Below, piece after piece: positions 43,513 to 52,778 of a stretch of DNA of 64,000 nucleotides. Source of the DNA: Candidatus Bathyarchaeota archaeon. Lineage in GTDB: Archaea; Thermoproteota; Bathyarchaeia; TCS64. Both the position numbers and the translations under genes were made by a program. The notes beneath the pieces are model-generated. The model saw nothing but the letters and a program-made list of their open reading frames with translations, was not told where the DNA came from and did no database searches. Where the stretch lies: contig JAPKYO010000012.1 in the NCBI GenBank assembly GCA_026394265.1, positions 31,411 through 95,410 of the forward strand. Reading direction: 5' to 3'. How positions within the stretch are numbered: the stretch's first letter is position 1; every line of letters starts with the position of its first letter.

Positions 43513-45528
43513 ATGGCCGAGAAAGGGAAAGCCCCCGAACCCAAACAGGTTGAAGAGAAGAGCGGAGGCTTCCTATCAAACATAAGACTCAGCAGGGCAG
43601 CCGCCATCGAGATCGCCGCCCTCGTCACCATCCTCGCCGTCGCAATCATCCTAAGGGTCATGCCCCTACGATGGGGAGACTACTTCAACGAATACGACCC
43701 CTTCTTCTGGTACAGGATATCCGAGTACATAGCCAAGAACGGGTACGCCTCATACTTCACGTGGCACGACACCCTAAGCTGGTACCCCCAGGGACGCAAC
43801 ATAGCACTAAGCAGCTACCCCGGCAACCCCTTCAGCGCCGTAATCATCTACCAGCTCCTCAACGCCGTCCAGCTCAACGTCTCCCTATTCAGCGTCGCCA
43901 TGTACTTCCCCGTCTTCATGGCTATAATCGTCTGCATAATCGCCTACTTCTTCGGCAAGGACTTCGGCGGGAAAGCCGTCGGCTTATTCACCTCCCTCTT
44001 CATGGCGATAAGCCCCAGCTACCTCAGCAGGACGGTGGCCGGCTTCTTCGACACCGAGAACATAGGCATCTTCGGCATGGTCGCTACGCCCTTCTTCTTC
44101 CTCAGGAGCATACGTAAGGAGAACTCCCTGCTGAAGAGCGTCATCTACGCCGTCGCGGCTGGGCTCACCATGGGATACGCGTTCGCCTCATGGGGCGCGG
44201 CGCGCTACATCTCCAGCCTACTGCTCCTCTACATCGGCGTGATGCTAGTGCTCGGGAAAGTCGAACGGCGCCACATAATCTCCTACAGCATCACGACGAT
44301 CCTCGGATTCCTCATAGCCATCCCCATCCCGCGCCTCGGCGTCGGCTACGTGATGAACATAGAGAACCTAGCCGCGCTGGGCGCCATCGGGCTCCTAGTC
44401 CTCTACGAGGCCATGAAGACGAGGCTACCCGAGTCCAAGGCGCGGCTCGCCACGGTCGGCCTCGTCGCGGTCGGCGTCGCCGCCATCATTATCCTGCCCT
44501 ACTTCGGCATAGGCAACCCCATCACCGGCAAATTCGCCAAGGTCCTCAACCCCTTCGAGGAAGCCGGCGCATTATACACCTCCGTGGGCGAGAACCAGGT
44601 CGCGAGCTGGGACGCCTTCTTCTCCGATTTCGGGATCACGATATTCCTCGCCGCCCTCGGCGCCTACCTCATACTAAAGGAAGGCGGGGAAGACCGGCAC
44701 TACGTCCTCCTCTTCTTCCTGACCTCCGTCTACTTCACCGGCACAGTCGTCAGGCTGAGCCTCGTCCTCGCCTTCCCCGCCTCCCTCCTCGCCGCGTACG
44801 CACTCGTGAAGCTCGTGGAGTCCTTCCGCCCCATCATAATGAGGACGGCGGAGACCCAGAGCAAGAGACGCAAGGCACAGGCACTCGTTCTCAGCAAGGG
44901 ACTAAGCATCATATTCATAGTGCTGCTCGCCGGCTCACTCATCCCACACGCCCTGAACGCCTCGGCGACGGCGACGAGCCCCGGCCCACTCGTCTACAGC
45001 GGCGTCCCCGTCTTCATCAACGGCAGCTACGCGCAGGACTGGATCAAGGCCCTAGCATGGCTCAAGACCAACACGACCGAGGACTCAATAGTCTGCTCAT
45101 GGTGGGACTACGGCTACTGGATAGAGACCATGGCCAACCGCACGACGCTCGCCGACGGTTCCACGATGAACAGGACACAGATAATCAACATAGCCAACAT
45201 GATGATGCTGCCCAAGAACGAGTCCCTCCCAATCATGCAGAGATACGGCGTCGACTACGTCGTCGTCTTCGTCACATTCAACCCCAACACGAAGCAGGAG
45301 TGGCCCTACGGAGACAACGCGAAGTGGACGCAGATGGCGAGGATAGCCGGCATCGACCTCACAAAGTACTACGAATACGACGCGACCTCGAAGTCCTACG
45401 TGTACACTCAGGCATTCGCCAACACGACCATCTACGGCCTGATGTCAGGCAACGCCGACACGGCACACTACAAACTCGCATACGAGTCGCCCACGGGGTG
45501 GGTCCTCATCTACAAGGTCGAGTACTGA
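43513..45528 (+). CDS. aglB: Archaeal oligosaccharyltransferase AglB (STT3)
   Basis: 671 aa. About 12 membrane segments occupy the first two thirds; the first external loop holds YFNEYDPFFWYRISEYIAKN, the metal-binding aspartate of STT3 (DxD-like). CSWWDYGYWIETMANRTTLA is the invariant WWDYG peptide-binding motif. It transfers lipid-linked glycan to Asn-X-Ser/Thr on the outer face of the membrane. The periplasm-like domain is short, so it is of the compact AglB type. The parvulin gene follows after 45 bases. Confidence 0.95.
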   Translation: MAEKGKAPEPKQVEEKSGGFLSNIRLSRAAAIEIAALVTILAVAIILRVMPLRWGDYFNEYDPFFWYRISEYIAKNGYASYFTWHDTLSWYPQGRNIALSSYPGNPFSAVIIYQLLNAVQLNVSLFSVAMYFPVFMAIIVCIIAYFFGKDFGGKAVGLFTSLFMAISPSYLSRTVAGFFDTENIGIFGMVATPFFFLRSIRKENSLLKSVIYAVAAGLTMGYAFASWGAARYISSLLLLYIGVMLVLGKVERRHIISYSITTILGFLIAIPIPRLGVGYVMNIENLAALGAIGLLVLYEAMKTRLPESKARLATVGLVAVGVAAIIILPYFGIGNPITGKFAKVLNPFEEAGALYTSVGENQVASWDAFFSDFGITIFLAALGAYLILKEGGEDRHYVLLFFLTSVYFTGTVVRLSLVLAFPASLLAAYALVKLVESFRPIIMRTAETQSKRRKAQALVLSKGLSIIFIVLLAGSLIPHALNASATATSPGPLVYSGVPVFINGSYAQDWIKALAWLKTNTTEDSIVCSWWDYGYWIETMANRTTLADGSTMNRTQIINIANMMMLPKNESLPIMQRYGVDYVVVFVTFNPNTKQEWPYGDNAKWTQMARIAGIDLTKYYEYDATSKSYVYTQAFANTTIYGLMSGNADTAHYKLAYESPTGWVLIYKVEY

Positions 45529-45573
45529 CCCACCCAACCCTTATCTCCGGCAACCACGCGATAGTTTTTCGAC

Positions 45574-45849
45574 ATGTCCACGAAGGTAAGGGCTTCACAC
45601 ATACTCGTAGAGAAGCAGTCACAGGCCCTCAAGGTGCTCGAGGAGCTGAAGGCGGGGGCTGACTTCAGGGAGCTTGCGAAGAAGTACAGCACGTGTCCCT
45701 CGGGGAAGAAGGGTGGCGACCTCGGTCAGTTCGGGAGGGGCCAGATGGTGAGGGAGTTCGAGCAGGCCGCGTTCGCACTGAAGGCGGGGCAGGTCTCCGA
45801 GCCGGTGAAGACGCAGTTCGGCTACCACATAATCAAGAGGACGGGTTGA
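45574..45849 (+). CDS. Parvulin-type peptidyl-prolyl isomerase
   Basis: 91 aa, a single parvulin domain. [40 protein letters not shown] and [20 protein letters not shown], then [10 protein letters not shown], are all canonical. It isomerises prolyl bonds in the cytoplasm and has no signal peptide. Its end overlaps the convergent radical SAM gene by 17 bases. TATA-like AACCCTTATC near 45536-45545. Confidence 0.95.
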   Translation: MSTKVRASHILVEKQSQALKVLEELKAGADFRELAKKYSTCPSGKKGGDLGQFGRGQMVREFEQAAFALKAGQVSEPVKTQFGYHIIKRTG

Positions 45850-46918
45850 CGCCGAGCAGGCGCCCGCACTCATACGCGATACCCGTGAGGGCGGCCGAGG
45901 CCAGGCCCAGTCTGTCCCTCCTTATGTCGCGCATTGCCTCGCATTCTACGAGGCACCCCGGGCAACGCCCCGCGGCTATCCTTCGTCTCATTTCCTCCGC
46001 CCCACTGGACCGCCACGTCTCGTTGAGCGGTTTTTCCCTGATGTCACCGATTTTTTCGTTCACGAATAAGCATGGGTAGACGGCCCCGTAGGGGTCGATG
46101 AAGAGGGATGATGAGCCCGCGGAGCATGGCAGGTGCCTATTACCATTCGAGACGTATCCCGGTATCCTCCGGAGGTAGCTGATGACGGGTGCCGCCCTGA
46201 TGAAACCCCTGCGTCTTATATGATGCTCAGTGACCATCCTCAGTCCCACCCGTAAGGCCCTGTGGTCCCACTCCCCCTCTACGCCCCTGTTCCGGTAGTA
46301 GGCCTCGCTGACGTTCGCTGGCCTCACGGTGAGGTCCGCGTCGTGGTACTCAGCGACCTTCATGGCCTGCTTGATCTGGTGCTGATTCTGGGGGGTTATG
46401 GTCATCCCCATGGAGAGCCGCATGTCCGGGTGTGTCTCACGGAGGCGTGATAGGCGGCACAGGGTCTCGAAGGTCCTATGGTAGGCGTCCTTGACGCCGC
46501 GCTGATCGTCGTGTGTCTGGCCGACGCCGTCGAGGGAGACCGTGACGCCCACGCCCCCCCGGTTGGGTGTGCTTAGGATATCGGCCGTCCTATCCGCGAT
46601 CGTCTCGGGTAGCAAGCCGTTTGTCGCGATCCAGACGAAGGCCCCCGGGATACCCCGCCACACGGCTTCAGCCACACCGACGATGTCATCCCTAAGATAG
46701 GGTTCCCCACCTGTGAGCTGGATGGTCTTCACCCCCGAGAGGAGTTCCTTCTCCCCCTCGAAGAAGCCCTCAATCTCCTCGAGTGTTAACTCGTCGCGGC
46801 TGCGATCCTCCATCGCCCAGATGCCGCAGGTCGAGCACCTGCTGTTGCACCTGTATGTGACGGCGAAGTTGGCTATCATCCTCGGGCGCGGCGGATTTGA
46901 CGAGCCAAACACCCCCAT
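45833..46918 (-). CDS. Radical SAM protein with SPASM-like C-terminus
   Basis: 361 aa. [11 protein letters not shown] is the CxxxCxxC SAM cluster motif; [20 protein letters not shown] is the GGE motif. The C-terminal cysteines in [31 protein letters not shown] and [15 protein letters not shown] indicate an auxiliary Fe-S domain of the SPASM/twitch kind. Such enzymes modify peptides or act in cofactor and lipid synthesis. No precursor peptide gene was found next to it. TTG or ATG start near [20 protein letters not shown]. Confidence 0.88.
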   Translation of the reverse strand: MGVFGSSNPPRPRMIANFAVTYRCNSRCSTCGIWAMEDRSRDELTLEEIEGFFEGEKELLSGVKTIQLTGGEPYLRDDIVGVAEAVWRGIPGAFVWIATNGLLPETIADRTADILSTPNRGGVGVTVSLDGVGQTHDDQRGVKDAYHRTFETLCRLSRLRETHPDMRLSMGMTITPQNQHQIKQAMKVAEYHDADLTVRPANVSEAYYRNRGVEGEWDHRALRVGLRMVTEHHIRRRGFIRAAPVISYLRRIPGYVSNGNRHLPCSAGSSSLFIDPYGAVYPCLFVNEKIGDIREKPLNETWRSSGAEEMRRRIAAGRCPGCLVECEAMRDIRRDRLGLASAALTGIAYECGRLLGVNPSS

Positions 46919-47027
46919 AGTAATCTGTTAGAAGAAAATAAAAGCTCTGCGGGGCCCAGATTTCCGCCGTTTCTGCACAATCTTTAATACTGTTTGGCGG
47001 CTTGAAACTGAACCAACAGGTGTATCC

Positions 47028-47429
47028 ATGGCATACAAGAACTCGAGGGCGGGCGACCTAAAGGTCGGCAGCTACGCCCTTATAGACAATGAGCCCTGCC
47101 AGATAGTCGACATCGAGAAGAGCAAGCCCGGCAAGCACGGAAGCGCAAAGATCCGCGCAAGCGGCATCAGCCTCTTCGACGGGAAGAAGAAGACATACCT
47201 CGCGCAGGCAGACGCGGGCTGTCAGATCCCCATCGTCGACAAGAGGAGCGGCCAGATAGTCTCCATAACCCCGGATCAGGGCGTGCAGCTCATGGACCTC
47301 GAGACCTATGAGACCATCGACATCACAATGCCGACGGATGACGAGATCGCGGGCAAACTCGCCGCCGGCAAAGAGGTCGAGTACTGGATCATCATGGGCC
47401 GGTACAAGATCAACCGCGTCAAGAGTTGA
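47028..47429 (+). CDS. eif5a: Translation factor aIF5A
   Basis: 133 aa. The hypusine loop SKPGKHGSAKIRA contains the lysine to be modified; the N-terminal KVGSYALIDNEPCQIVDIEK and the OB-fold IPIVDKRSGQIVSITPD follow. It helps ribosomes make difficult peptide bonds. The deoxyhypusine synthase gene begins at its stop codon (TTGA overlap). TATA-like CTTTAATACTG at 46982-46992 lies about 40 bases before the ATG. Confidence 0.96.
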   Translation: MAYKNSRAGDLKVGSYALIDNEPCQIVDIEKSKPGKHGSAKIRASGISLFDGKKKTYLAQADAGCQIPIVDKRSGQIVSITPDQGVQLMDLETYETIDITMPTDDEIAGKLAAGKEVEYWIIMGRYKINRVKS

Positions 47430-48385
47430 GTGCCCGGTTGAAGCGCGTCCACCAGATGCGCCTCAGGGCCGGGATGACCGTCGGCGAGTTAGCCGACGAG
47501 ATGCGTAAGACCGGCGTAATGCAGGCGGGGAGGGTGGGGAAGGCCGTCGACATAGTCGCCGAGATGTTCTCGAACCCTGAGTATACTACATTCATCACGC
47601 TCTCCGGGCCGCTCTGCCACGGCGGGCTCAGGGTCGTGTTCTCTGACCTCATCAAGGACGGCTACGTGGACGCCGTCGTCACCAACGGGGCGAACATGGT
47701 CGGCGACCTCATCGAGGCGATGGGGGCGCACCACTACATCGGGAAGGTCGACGCGGACGACGAGGAGCTGTACGAGAAGGGCATCAACCGCGCCTACGAC
47801 ATCTACTTCGAGGGCAAGGTCTTCGAGGAACTTGAGACGTACGTCTACAAGATTCTCGCCGACATACCCGAGGAGACGCGGGACGGCATCTCGATAAACG
47901 GGCTCCTCAAGGAGATCGGGCTCAGGCTCACAGACAAGGACTCGATCCTCTACAACGCGGCGAAGAGGGACGTTCCCGTCTTCAGCCCCGGGTTCCTCGA
48001 CTGCATGCTCGGCATCCCCCTCTACATGTACTCGAAGCAGAAGAAGCTCGTGATCAACCCCCTCAGGGACTTCGACAGGTTCACCGACATGGTCTACGAC
48101 GCGAAGAAGTCGGGGGCGATAATCTTGGGGGGCGGTACGCCGAAGCACCATACGCAGTACCTGCACACGCTCCGGGAGGGGCTCGACGCCGCGGTCCAGA
48201 TCGGGTCTGCTCGCGTCGAGGACGGGAGCCTAAGCGGTGCGCCTTTGAAGGAGTCGGTAAGCTGGGGAAAGCTCAAGGGGGAGCAGATGGACATGACCTC
48301 CACCATATTCGGGGAGGTCACGAGTATACTCCCGCTGATAATCGCGGGTGCCCTCGAAAAAGTCGAGGGCAAGAAAAAAGCCTAA
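47426..48385 (+). CDS. dys: Deoxyhypusine synthase
   Basis: 319 aa from TTG overlapping the aIF5A stop. ITLSGPLCHGGLRVVFSDLI, AVVTNGANMVGDLIEAMGAH, SGAIILGGGTPKHH and SVSWGKLKGEQM contain the NAD-binding residues and the catalytic lysine of SWGK. It transfers aminobutyl from spermidine to the aIF5A lysine. The operon of substrate and enzyme supports this over the related homospermidine synthase. AUG codons inside (47457, 47475) could be alternative starts. Confidence 0.94.
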   Translation: MSARLKRVHQMRLRAGMTVGELADEMRKTGVMQAGRVGKAVDIVAEMFSNPEYTTFITLSGPLCHGGLRVVFSDLIKDGYVDAVVTNGANMVGDLIEAMGAHHYIGKVDADDEELYEKGINRAYDIYFEGKVFEELETYVYKILADIPEETRDGISINGLLKEIGLRLTDKDSILYNAAKRDVPVFSPGFLDCMLGIPLYMYSKQKKLVINPLRDFDRFTDMVYDAKKSGAIILGGGTPKHHTQYLHTLREGLDAAVQIGSARVEDGSLSGAPLKESVSWGKLKGEQMDMTSTIFGEVTSILPLIIAGALEKVEGKKKA

Positions 48386-49515
48386 GCAACTTCTTCCCGG
48401 GCTAGTTCCGCGCCCTTCACCAGATTCCCCAGCTTCTCGTAGGCTACCTCCCACGTCCTCGTCCTGAGGCCGCAGTCCGGTGCCACGTAGACCCTCTCCG
48501 GGCCGGCGATGTCTGCGACGCTGAGTATGCGGTCCCTGATGACCTCGGGGGAGGCTATCTGGTCGGTGTGGACGTGTACGAAGCCGGGGGCGTATGCGCC
48601 CTCGTAGCCGTGGTCCTCGAAGCTCTTGATGAGGTCGTAGGCGGGTCTCTTCCTGCCCGGCGCCTTTGTGTCCCTGTTGGCGAACTCGAGGCTTAGCTGT
48701 TCGCAGTTCTTAAGGTCGGGGGCGTATCGTGCCAGCAACTCGTAGTCGCTGTAGCAGTTGTGGAGACTGAACCTGCAGTCAAGCCCCGCGACTAGCCTGT
48801 TCCACGCCTCGACGAAGAGACCCATCTCCTCGGAGGTAGGCTGCGTGGTTAGGGCGGGCTCGTCTATCTGTATCCACTTGGTCCCCGCGTCGATGAGTTT
48901 CTCGAACTCTGGGCGAAGCGCGTTGTCGACGACATCGAGTATCAGCTCCCTCCTGGCGCAACTCTTCCGCTCCTTGAGACTCTTGACCTTCCCCAGCTTG
49001 CCCCAGTAGTGCTCGTTGAAGCTCCAATCCGTCATCGTGTAGGGTCCTGTGATGGGGACCTTCAGCTCGGCCTCGGCGTGGGGCTTGATGTACTCGAACT
49101 CGTCGATGTAGAATGGGTCGCGGTACTTGACCTCGCCCACGACCGCCGCCTTCCTGTAGTAGCGGTAGTCGAAGCTCTTTATCCAGCCCGTGAACTCGAA
49201 CCCCTCGACGTTCTTGGCGACGTGTGCGTACATCTCCTCGCGCCACTGCTCGCCGGTGTAGACGTAGTCGAGGCCGAGTTTCTCGAACATCTTGACGGCG
49301 TATAGGGCGCTCCAGTTGACGACCTGCTGCCTCTTATCCGGGGCGTCTCCCTTGAGGAGCTTGATCAACGGCTTGTATTCGATGCCGAGCCTCTTCCCCC
49401 AGGTCTCCGCCTCGGCGATGTCCGCCTCGGTGAGCTTCGCGCCGCTGAACCCCTTGAGCCTCCAGCTATGCTTGGCGAGGCTGCCTATCTCGTATGTCTC
49501 GAAGAGCTTCGCCAT
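48382..49515 (-). CDS. metE: Methionine synthase, MetE catalytic (zinc) domain
   Basis: 377 aa from ATG 49515, which overlaps the stop of the upstream MetE-like gene (ATGA). Zinc ligands are visible in CRFSLHNCYSDYELL (His-x-Cys), LSLEFANRD (Glu) and YVAPDCGLRTRTW (Cys). It methylates homocysteine to methionine. It corresponds to the C-terminal barrel of full-length MetE. The last gene of the cupin-MTHFR-MetE operon. Confidence 0.9.
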   Translation of the reverse strand: MAKLFETYEIGSLAKHSWRLKGFSGAKLTEADIAEAETWGKRLGIEYKPLIKLLKGDAPDKRQQVVNWSALYAVKMFEKLGLDYVYTGEQWREEMYAHVAKNVEGFEFTGWIKSFDYRYYRKAAVVGEVKYRDPFYIDEFEYIKPHAEAELKVPITGPYTMTDWSFNEHYWGKLGKVKSLKERKSCARRELILDVVDNALRPEFEKLIDAGTKWIQIDEPALTTQPTSEEMGLFVEAWNRLVAGLDCRFSLHNCYSDYELLARYAPDLKNCEQLSLEFANRDTKAPGRKRPAYDLIKSFEDHGYEGAYAPGFVHVHTDQIASPEVIRDRILSVADIAGPERVYVAPDCGLRTRTWEVAYEKLGNLVKGAELAREEVA

Positions 49516-50480
49516 CAAGCGTCCCTCCTGAGGTTCTCCGCCACACGAGCCAGCACGCCGATCTTCTCCTCCGCCTTCTCCCACGTGAGGAAGTCGGCGT
49601 CGCAGTTCGTGGAGACATAGACGTCCTTCGGCTTCAGGGTCTTTAGTATCTGCTTGGCGGCTTCGGTGATCTCTCCGGCGTCCTCTATCGTCGAGTTGCG
49701 GGCGTCGATGAGGCCGAGTGATAGCCCGCCCTTCAGCTTGAGCCCCCTCAGGGTTTCGGGCGCCGTCTCGTATAGGTCGAATCCGAGGTCCGAGACGGGG
49801 TAGGCGAGTGCCTCGGGGAGGATGTCGCCGGCGTCTCCGAAGAAGGTCTGCAGGCACGTCTTCGCCTTCAGCCCCGCCGTGGCGACCTCAAGCACATTAC
49901 CGTACGCCTTCAACTCCTTCTTCGCGGGCTTCGTGGTGACGTAGACGAGGGCGGGGTCGCTGAGCTGGATGTAGCCATAGCCGAGCTTTTCGAGATGCTT
50001 CGCCTCCTGGTTGAGCGCCGCGGCGTAGGCTCCTTGGAGTTTGGTCTTGTCGCCGTAGTGGCGGTCGTCGGCGAGGGCGGCGAACGTGTAGGGGGCCGGG
50101 AGGACGGCCTTGAGGATCGCCCCCTTGGGCAGGAGCTTCTTGTAGCCCAGCTTCTCCGTCACCGATCCCTTGTAGGTGATGGGTCCCTTGACTATTGGGA
50201 CCTTGTAGAATGTGTTGTTGTTGAACCACCGGGCCATGGGGCCGAGTTCGACGCCTCCGAGGCCGAGGGTGAATGGGCGAAGGAGGTCCTGCCACTTGAG
50301 CAGCCCATCGTTGACGTGGGTGAGCCCCGCCTTCGCCTGCCCCTCGATGACCTGCTTCGACGCCTCCAAGTAGGCGGCCTCCAGCTCCTCATCCGATAGC
50401 TTAGCCCTGTCGTAGGCACGAGTCTTCGCTATCAATTCCTGTGTCCTAGGCAGGTTTCCCGATATGCTTGATCCAATCAT
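49515..50480 (-). CDS. MetE-like barrel lacking zinc ligands (N-terminal-type subunit)
   Basis: 321 aa. FYKVPIVKGPITYKGSVTEK, AVLPAPYTFAALADDRHYGD, GYIQLSDPALVYVTTKP and VSTNCDADFLTWEKAEEKIG follow the MetE/UROD barrel. The His-x-Cys zinc pair of the partner is replaced here by QTFFGDAGD, so it is probably the non-catalytic half, analogous to the N-terminal barrel of two-domain MetE. It may bind the methyl donor or corrinoid protein. It overlaps MTHFR upstream and MetE downstream by four bases each. Confidence 0.85.
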   Translation of the reverse strand: MIGSSISGNLPRTQELIAKTRAYDRAKLSDEELEAAYLEASKQVIEGQAKAGLTHVNDGLLKWQDLLRPFTLGLGGVELGPMARWFNNNTFYKVPIVKGPITYKGSVTEKLGYKKLLPKGAILKAVLPAPYTFAALADDRHYGDKTKLQGAYAAALNQEAKHLEKLGYGYIQLSDPALVYVTTKPAKKELKAYGNVLEVATAGLKAKTCLQTFFGDAGDILPEALAYPVSDLGFDLYETAPETLRGLKLKGGLSLGLIDARNSTIEDAGEITEAAKQILKTLKPKDVYVSTNCDADFLTWEKAEEKIGVLARVAENLRRDA

Positions 50481-51347
50481 GTCAGTTCATCTACTAGCCT
50501 GTGTGTCGCCTCGTCGCTGCCTATTGGCATGAGGTGGAAGCCTATGCTGTAGGTTGAGAGGCTTGACTTTAAGTCGTCTGCGACCTCCGCGAGGTGGCTG
50601 ACGATGCCCCCGACGAAGTCGGGGTTTCCCTCGAGCATTTCGAGGGTTGTGTCCCTGATCTTTATGCCGGGCATCTGGGAGACGGCGCGGAGCCGCCTCG
50701 GGGTGGATGTGGGGGCGAGGCCGATCTGGACGTGGCGATCCACCCTGTCGCCCCGCTCCTCCGCCTCCGCGAAGAAGTCCTTCGCCTGCTCCGCGTCGAA
50801 GCTGATCTGGCTTATGAAGTAGTCGAACCCTGCGTCGACCTTCTTCCTGAGTGTGTCCTGTTCGTTTGTGCGGTCGAATACGAGTGCGCCCCCGATGGTG
50901 AATCTGGTGCTCCCGTTGATGGCCTGCTCCGAGCCTCGGACGTTCGCCGTACCTTCGTTGAGCCCCTTAACGATCCCGCAGAGTTCTATGCTGTTGACCT
51001 CCCAGACGGGCTTGAAGCCCTCCCTGTCCCGGGGGGCATCGCCCGTGATTATGAAGAGGTTGTGGTGGCCGAGCATGTCCGCCCCGAAGATCTCCGACTG
51101 TAGGGCGAGGAGGTTCCTGTCCCTGCAGCTGAGGTTGGGGATGACGTCGACGTGGAGCTTGTCCCTGGCTCTTGAGCCGTATGCGATGCTGCTGGCACGT
51201 AGCGTCGCCATGGGGTTGTCCGTGACCGTGACTGCGTCCAGCTTGTCCGCTATCGGTGCTACGTCGTCGAATCCATTCGTCTCGCAGCCGCGGGGCGGGA
51301 GGAGCTCGTAGGTCAGGGGGAAACGCTTCTCGAAGAGTGGTTATCAC
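50477..51347 (-). CDS. metF: Methylenetetrahydrofolate reductase, apparent frameshift near start
   Basis: VTVTDNPMATLRASSIAYGS, NLSCRDRNLLALQSEIFGAD, IITGDAPRDREGFKPVWEVN and FFISQ-type FDYFISQISFD are MTHFR motifs. From ATG 51211 the protein lacks its first 45 residues, yet the frame upstream encodes LTYELLPPRGCETNGFDDVA, the true MTHFR start, without any start codon. Removing one base of the G5 run at 51316-51320 joins it to GTG 51347 (MITTLREAFPLTYELLPPRG), which overlaps the cupin stop. About 289 aa after correction. It supplies methyl groups to MetE. Confidence 0.85.
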
Positions 51348-51791
51348 CTTTTCCTGAGCTTGTCCGGCCCTATCCGCTCGTCGACGTATGCGCCGAATAC
51401 GGGTTTGCACTCGTGGTCGACGAAGTCGCCGTCCCACCACTCGAAGGTGAGGCAGTCCTCCTCGGGGACCATGACGTGTGGGACGCCCGCCTCGACACGG
51501 ACGATCTCCCCCCTGATGAGGGGTATCTCGGTTATCGAGTCGTCGTACCGGACGTACTTGCCCTTCCCCGATATGAGCAGGGTGTACTGGTTTACCGGGT
51601 GCGTGTGGTTGCCCCTGTATGCTCCCTTCCTCGTCTCAAGGATGGTGTAGAAGCGGCCATCCCTGTGAAATCCGTGCCCCGCGCCGACCTCGGCGAAGGT
51701 GCCCCACTCCTTTATGTCTATGAGTTTTGGTATCCTCCGATTCGTGGATGCGTAAGGGGGGGTATTCCCGTATATAGGAGTTATTGACCAT
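51344..51791 (-). CDS. Cupin-domain protein, apparent frameshift near start
   Basis: Minus-strand frame ending at TGA 51344-51346 encodes RRIPKLIDIKEWGTFAEVGA, GNHTHPVNQYTLLISGKGKY, IVRVEAGVPHVMVPEED and FEWWDGDFVDHECKP: a cupin barrel with HxH...E and late His metal ligands. No start codon exists in that frame before a TAA. Deleting one base of the G7 run at 51756-51762 links it to ATG 51791 (MVNNSYIREYPPYASTN), 148 aa. It heads the MTHFR/MetE operon; its role there is unknown, possibly sugar- or thioether-related. Confidence 0.75.
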
Positions 51792-52175
51792 GATTATTCC
51801 TAAATGACTATTCACCCGTCGCAGTAAGCTTTTCAGGGGCTAAAAAAAGACAAAAAAAGATAATTTTACACAGAAAAAGATAAAATAAGATTAAAAAAGA
51901 TAATCAATAATCGATATTTCAGCCTAAAACCGGAAAAGAGGCTCTAAAAAGGCTTGAATGGTTACCTCACGCATAGGTGGGAGGGGGGGTAGCGGCATCC
52001 AGAGACATACTCGCTCCCTTGTCGTCTCCTGCGCCACCCTACACGAAAATGCAGGCACCAAACAACGACGTAAGACGGATCAGACCGCCCGGCGGAAAAA
52101 ATGCCTTGACCGCATAAAGTGGGGCAACCCGTATCCCGTAAAGAATATATTCCCACTCCACTCCCCTATCCTCCC
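51792..52175. other. AT-rich divergent intergenic region with phased A-tracts
   Basis: Between the divergent cupin and HTH-CBS genes, 51840-51910 carries five A-tracts of the form A4-7 GAYA (near 51842, 51852, 51874, 51884 and 51893), mostly spaced by about one or two helix turns, which predicts curved DNA. The rest (51958-52140) is GC-rich again and holds an unsupported ORF. TATA-like AGAATATATTC lies at 52142-52152 for the next gene. Confidence 0.45.
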
Positions 52176-52730
52176 ATGCTGCCCGCACTTGAGATCATCC
52201 CCGAGAGGAGGCGGAAGCTAGGACTCACCCAGAGCCAGCTCGCCGAACTCGCCGGGGTGAGCCAGAGCTACATCGCCAAGCTCGAGGCCGGAAACATAGA
52301 GCCCAGCTACATCAAGGTCAAGGCACTCTTCGAGGCGCTCGACCGGCTTGAGCAGGAGAAGCAGGTCTCGGCGGGGCAGATAATGAACCGCTCCGTCGTC
52401 GGGATACAGAAGGTGACACTCATCTCGGACGCCATCGACGTGATGAGGAGAAACGGCTTCAGCCAGCTCCCCGTCATGGATGGTGAGCGCTCCGTCGGCA
52501 GCATAAGCGAGGGAACCCTCCTCGACCACATGCTCGCGACGAAGAAGAACGAGAGCCAGGCCAAGGCCGTCTCCGAGATCATGGACGAGCCCTTCCCACA
52601 GGTGGGGGAGGACGCCCCCGTCAGCCTCCTGACGAACCTCCTCAAGTTCTACTCCGCTGTCCTCGTCCAGAAGAAGGGGGGGATAGTCGGTATAGTCACG
52701 AAGGCGGACCTGCTCGGCATCCTCACCTAA
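52176..52730 (+). CDS. HTH (Xre-type) regulator with CBS pair
   Basis: 184 aa from ATG 52176, 27 bases after the centre of a TATA-like box, so leaderless. Residues 6-60 are a helix-turn-helix (RRRKLGLTQSQLAELAGVSQ, YIAKLEAGNIEPSYIKVKAL). Then two CBS motifs (QIMNRSVVGIQKVTLISDAI, GGIVGIVTKADLLGILT). Such proteins are archaeal regulators sensing adenylates or SAM. It is divergent from the cupin-MTHFR-MetE operon and could regulate it, SAM sensing being attractive there (inference). Confidence 0.88.
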   Translation: MLPALEIIPERRRKLGLTQSQLAELAGVSQSYIAKLEAGNIEPSYIKVKALFEALDRLEQEKQVSAGQIMNRSVVGIQKVTLISDAIDVMRRNGFSQLPVMDGERSVGSISEGTLLDHMLATKKNESQAKAVSEIMDEPFPQVGEDAPVSLLTNLLKFYSAVLVQKKGGIVGIVTKADLLGILT

Positions 52731-52778
52731 ACTCGCCGTGACAAACCTTTTAGATTCACGCCAGCGTTCTCCTGAATT

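Noticed and set aside
44190..45662. Long 490-residue open frame inside aglB
   Set aside because: It is Arg/His/Pro-rich out-of-frame sequence of aglB, typical of GC-rich shadows; no family motif.
51413..51787. 124-residue plus-strand open frame
   Set aside because: It is the antisense shadow of the cupin gene, which has clear metal-site motifs.
51958..52221. 87-residue plus-strand open frame in the divergent intergenic region
   Set aside because: No domain, Arg/Cys-biased, and it runs into the HTH-CBS gene in another frame.
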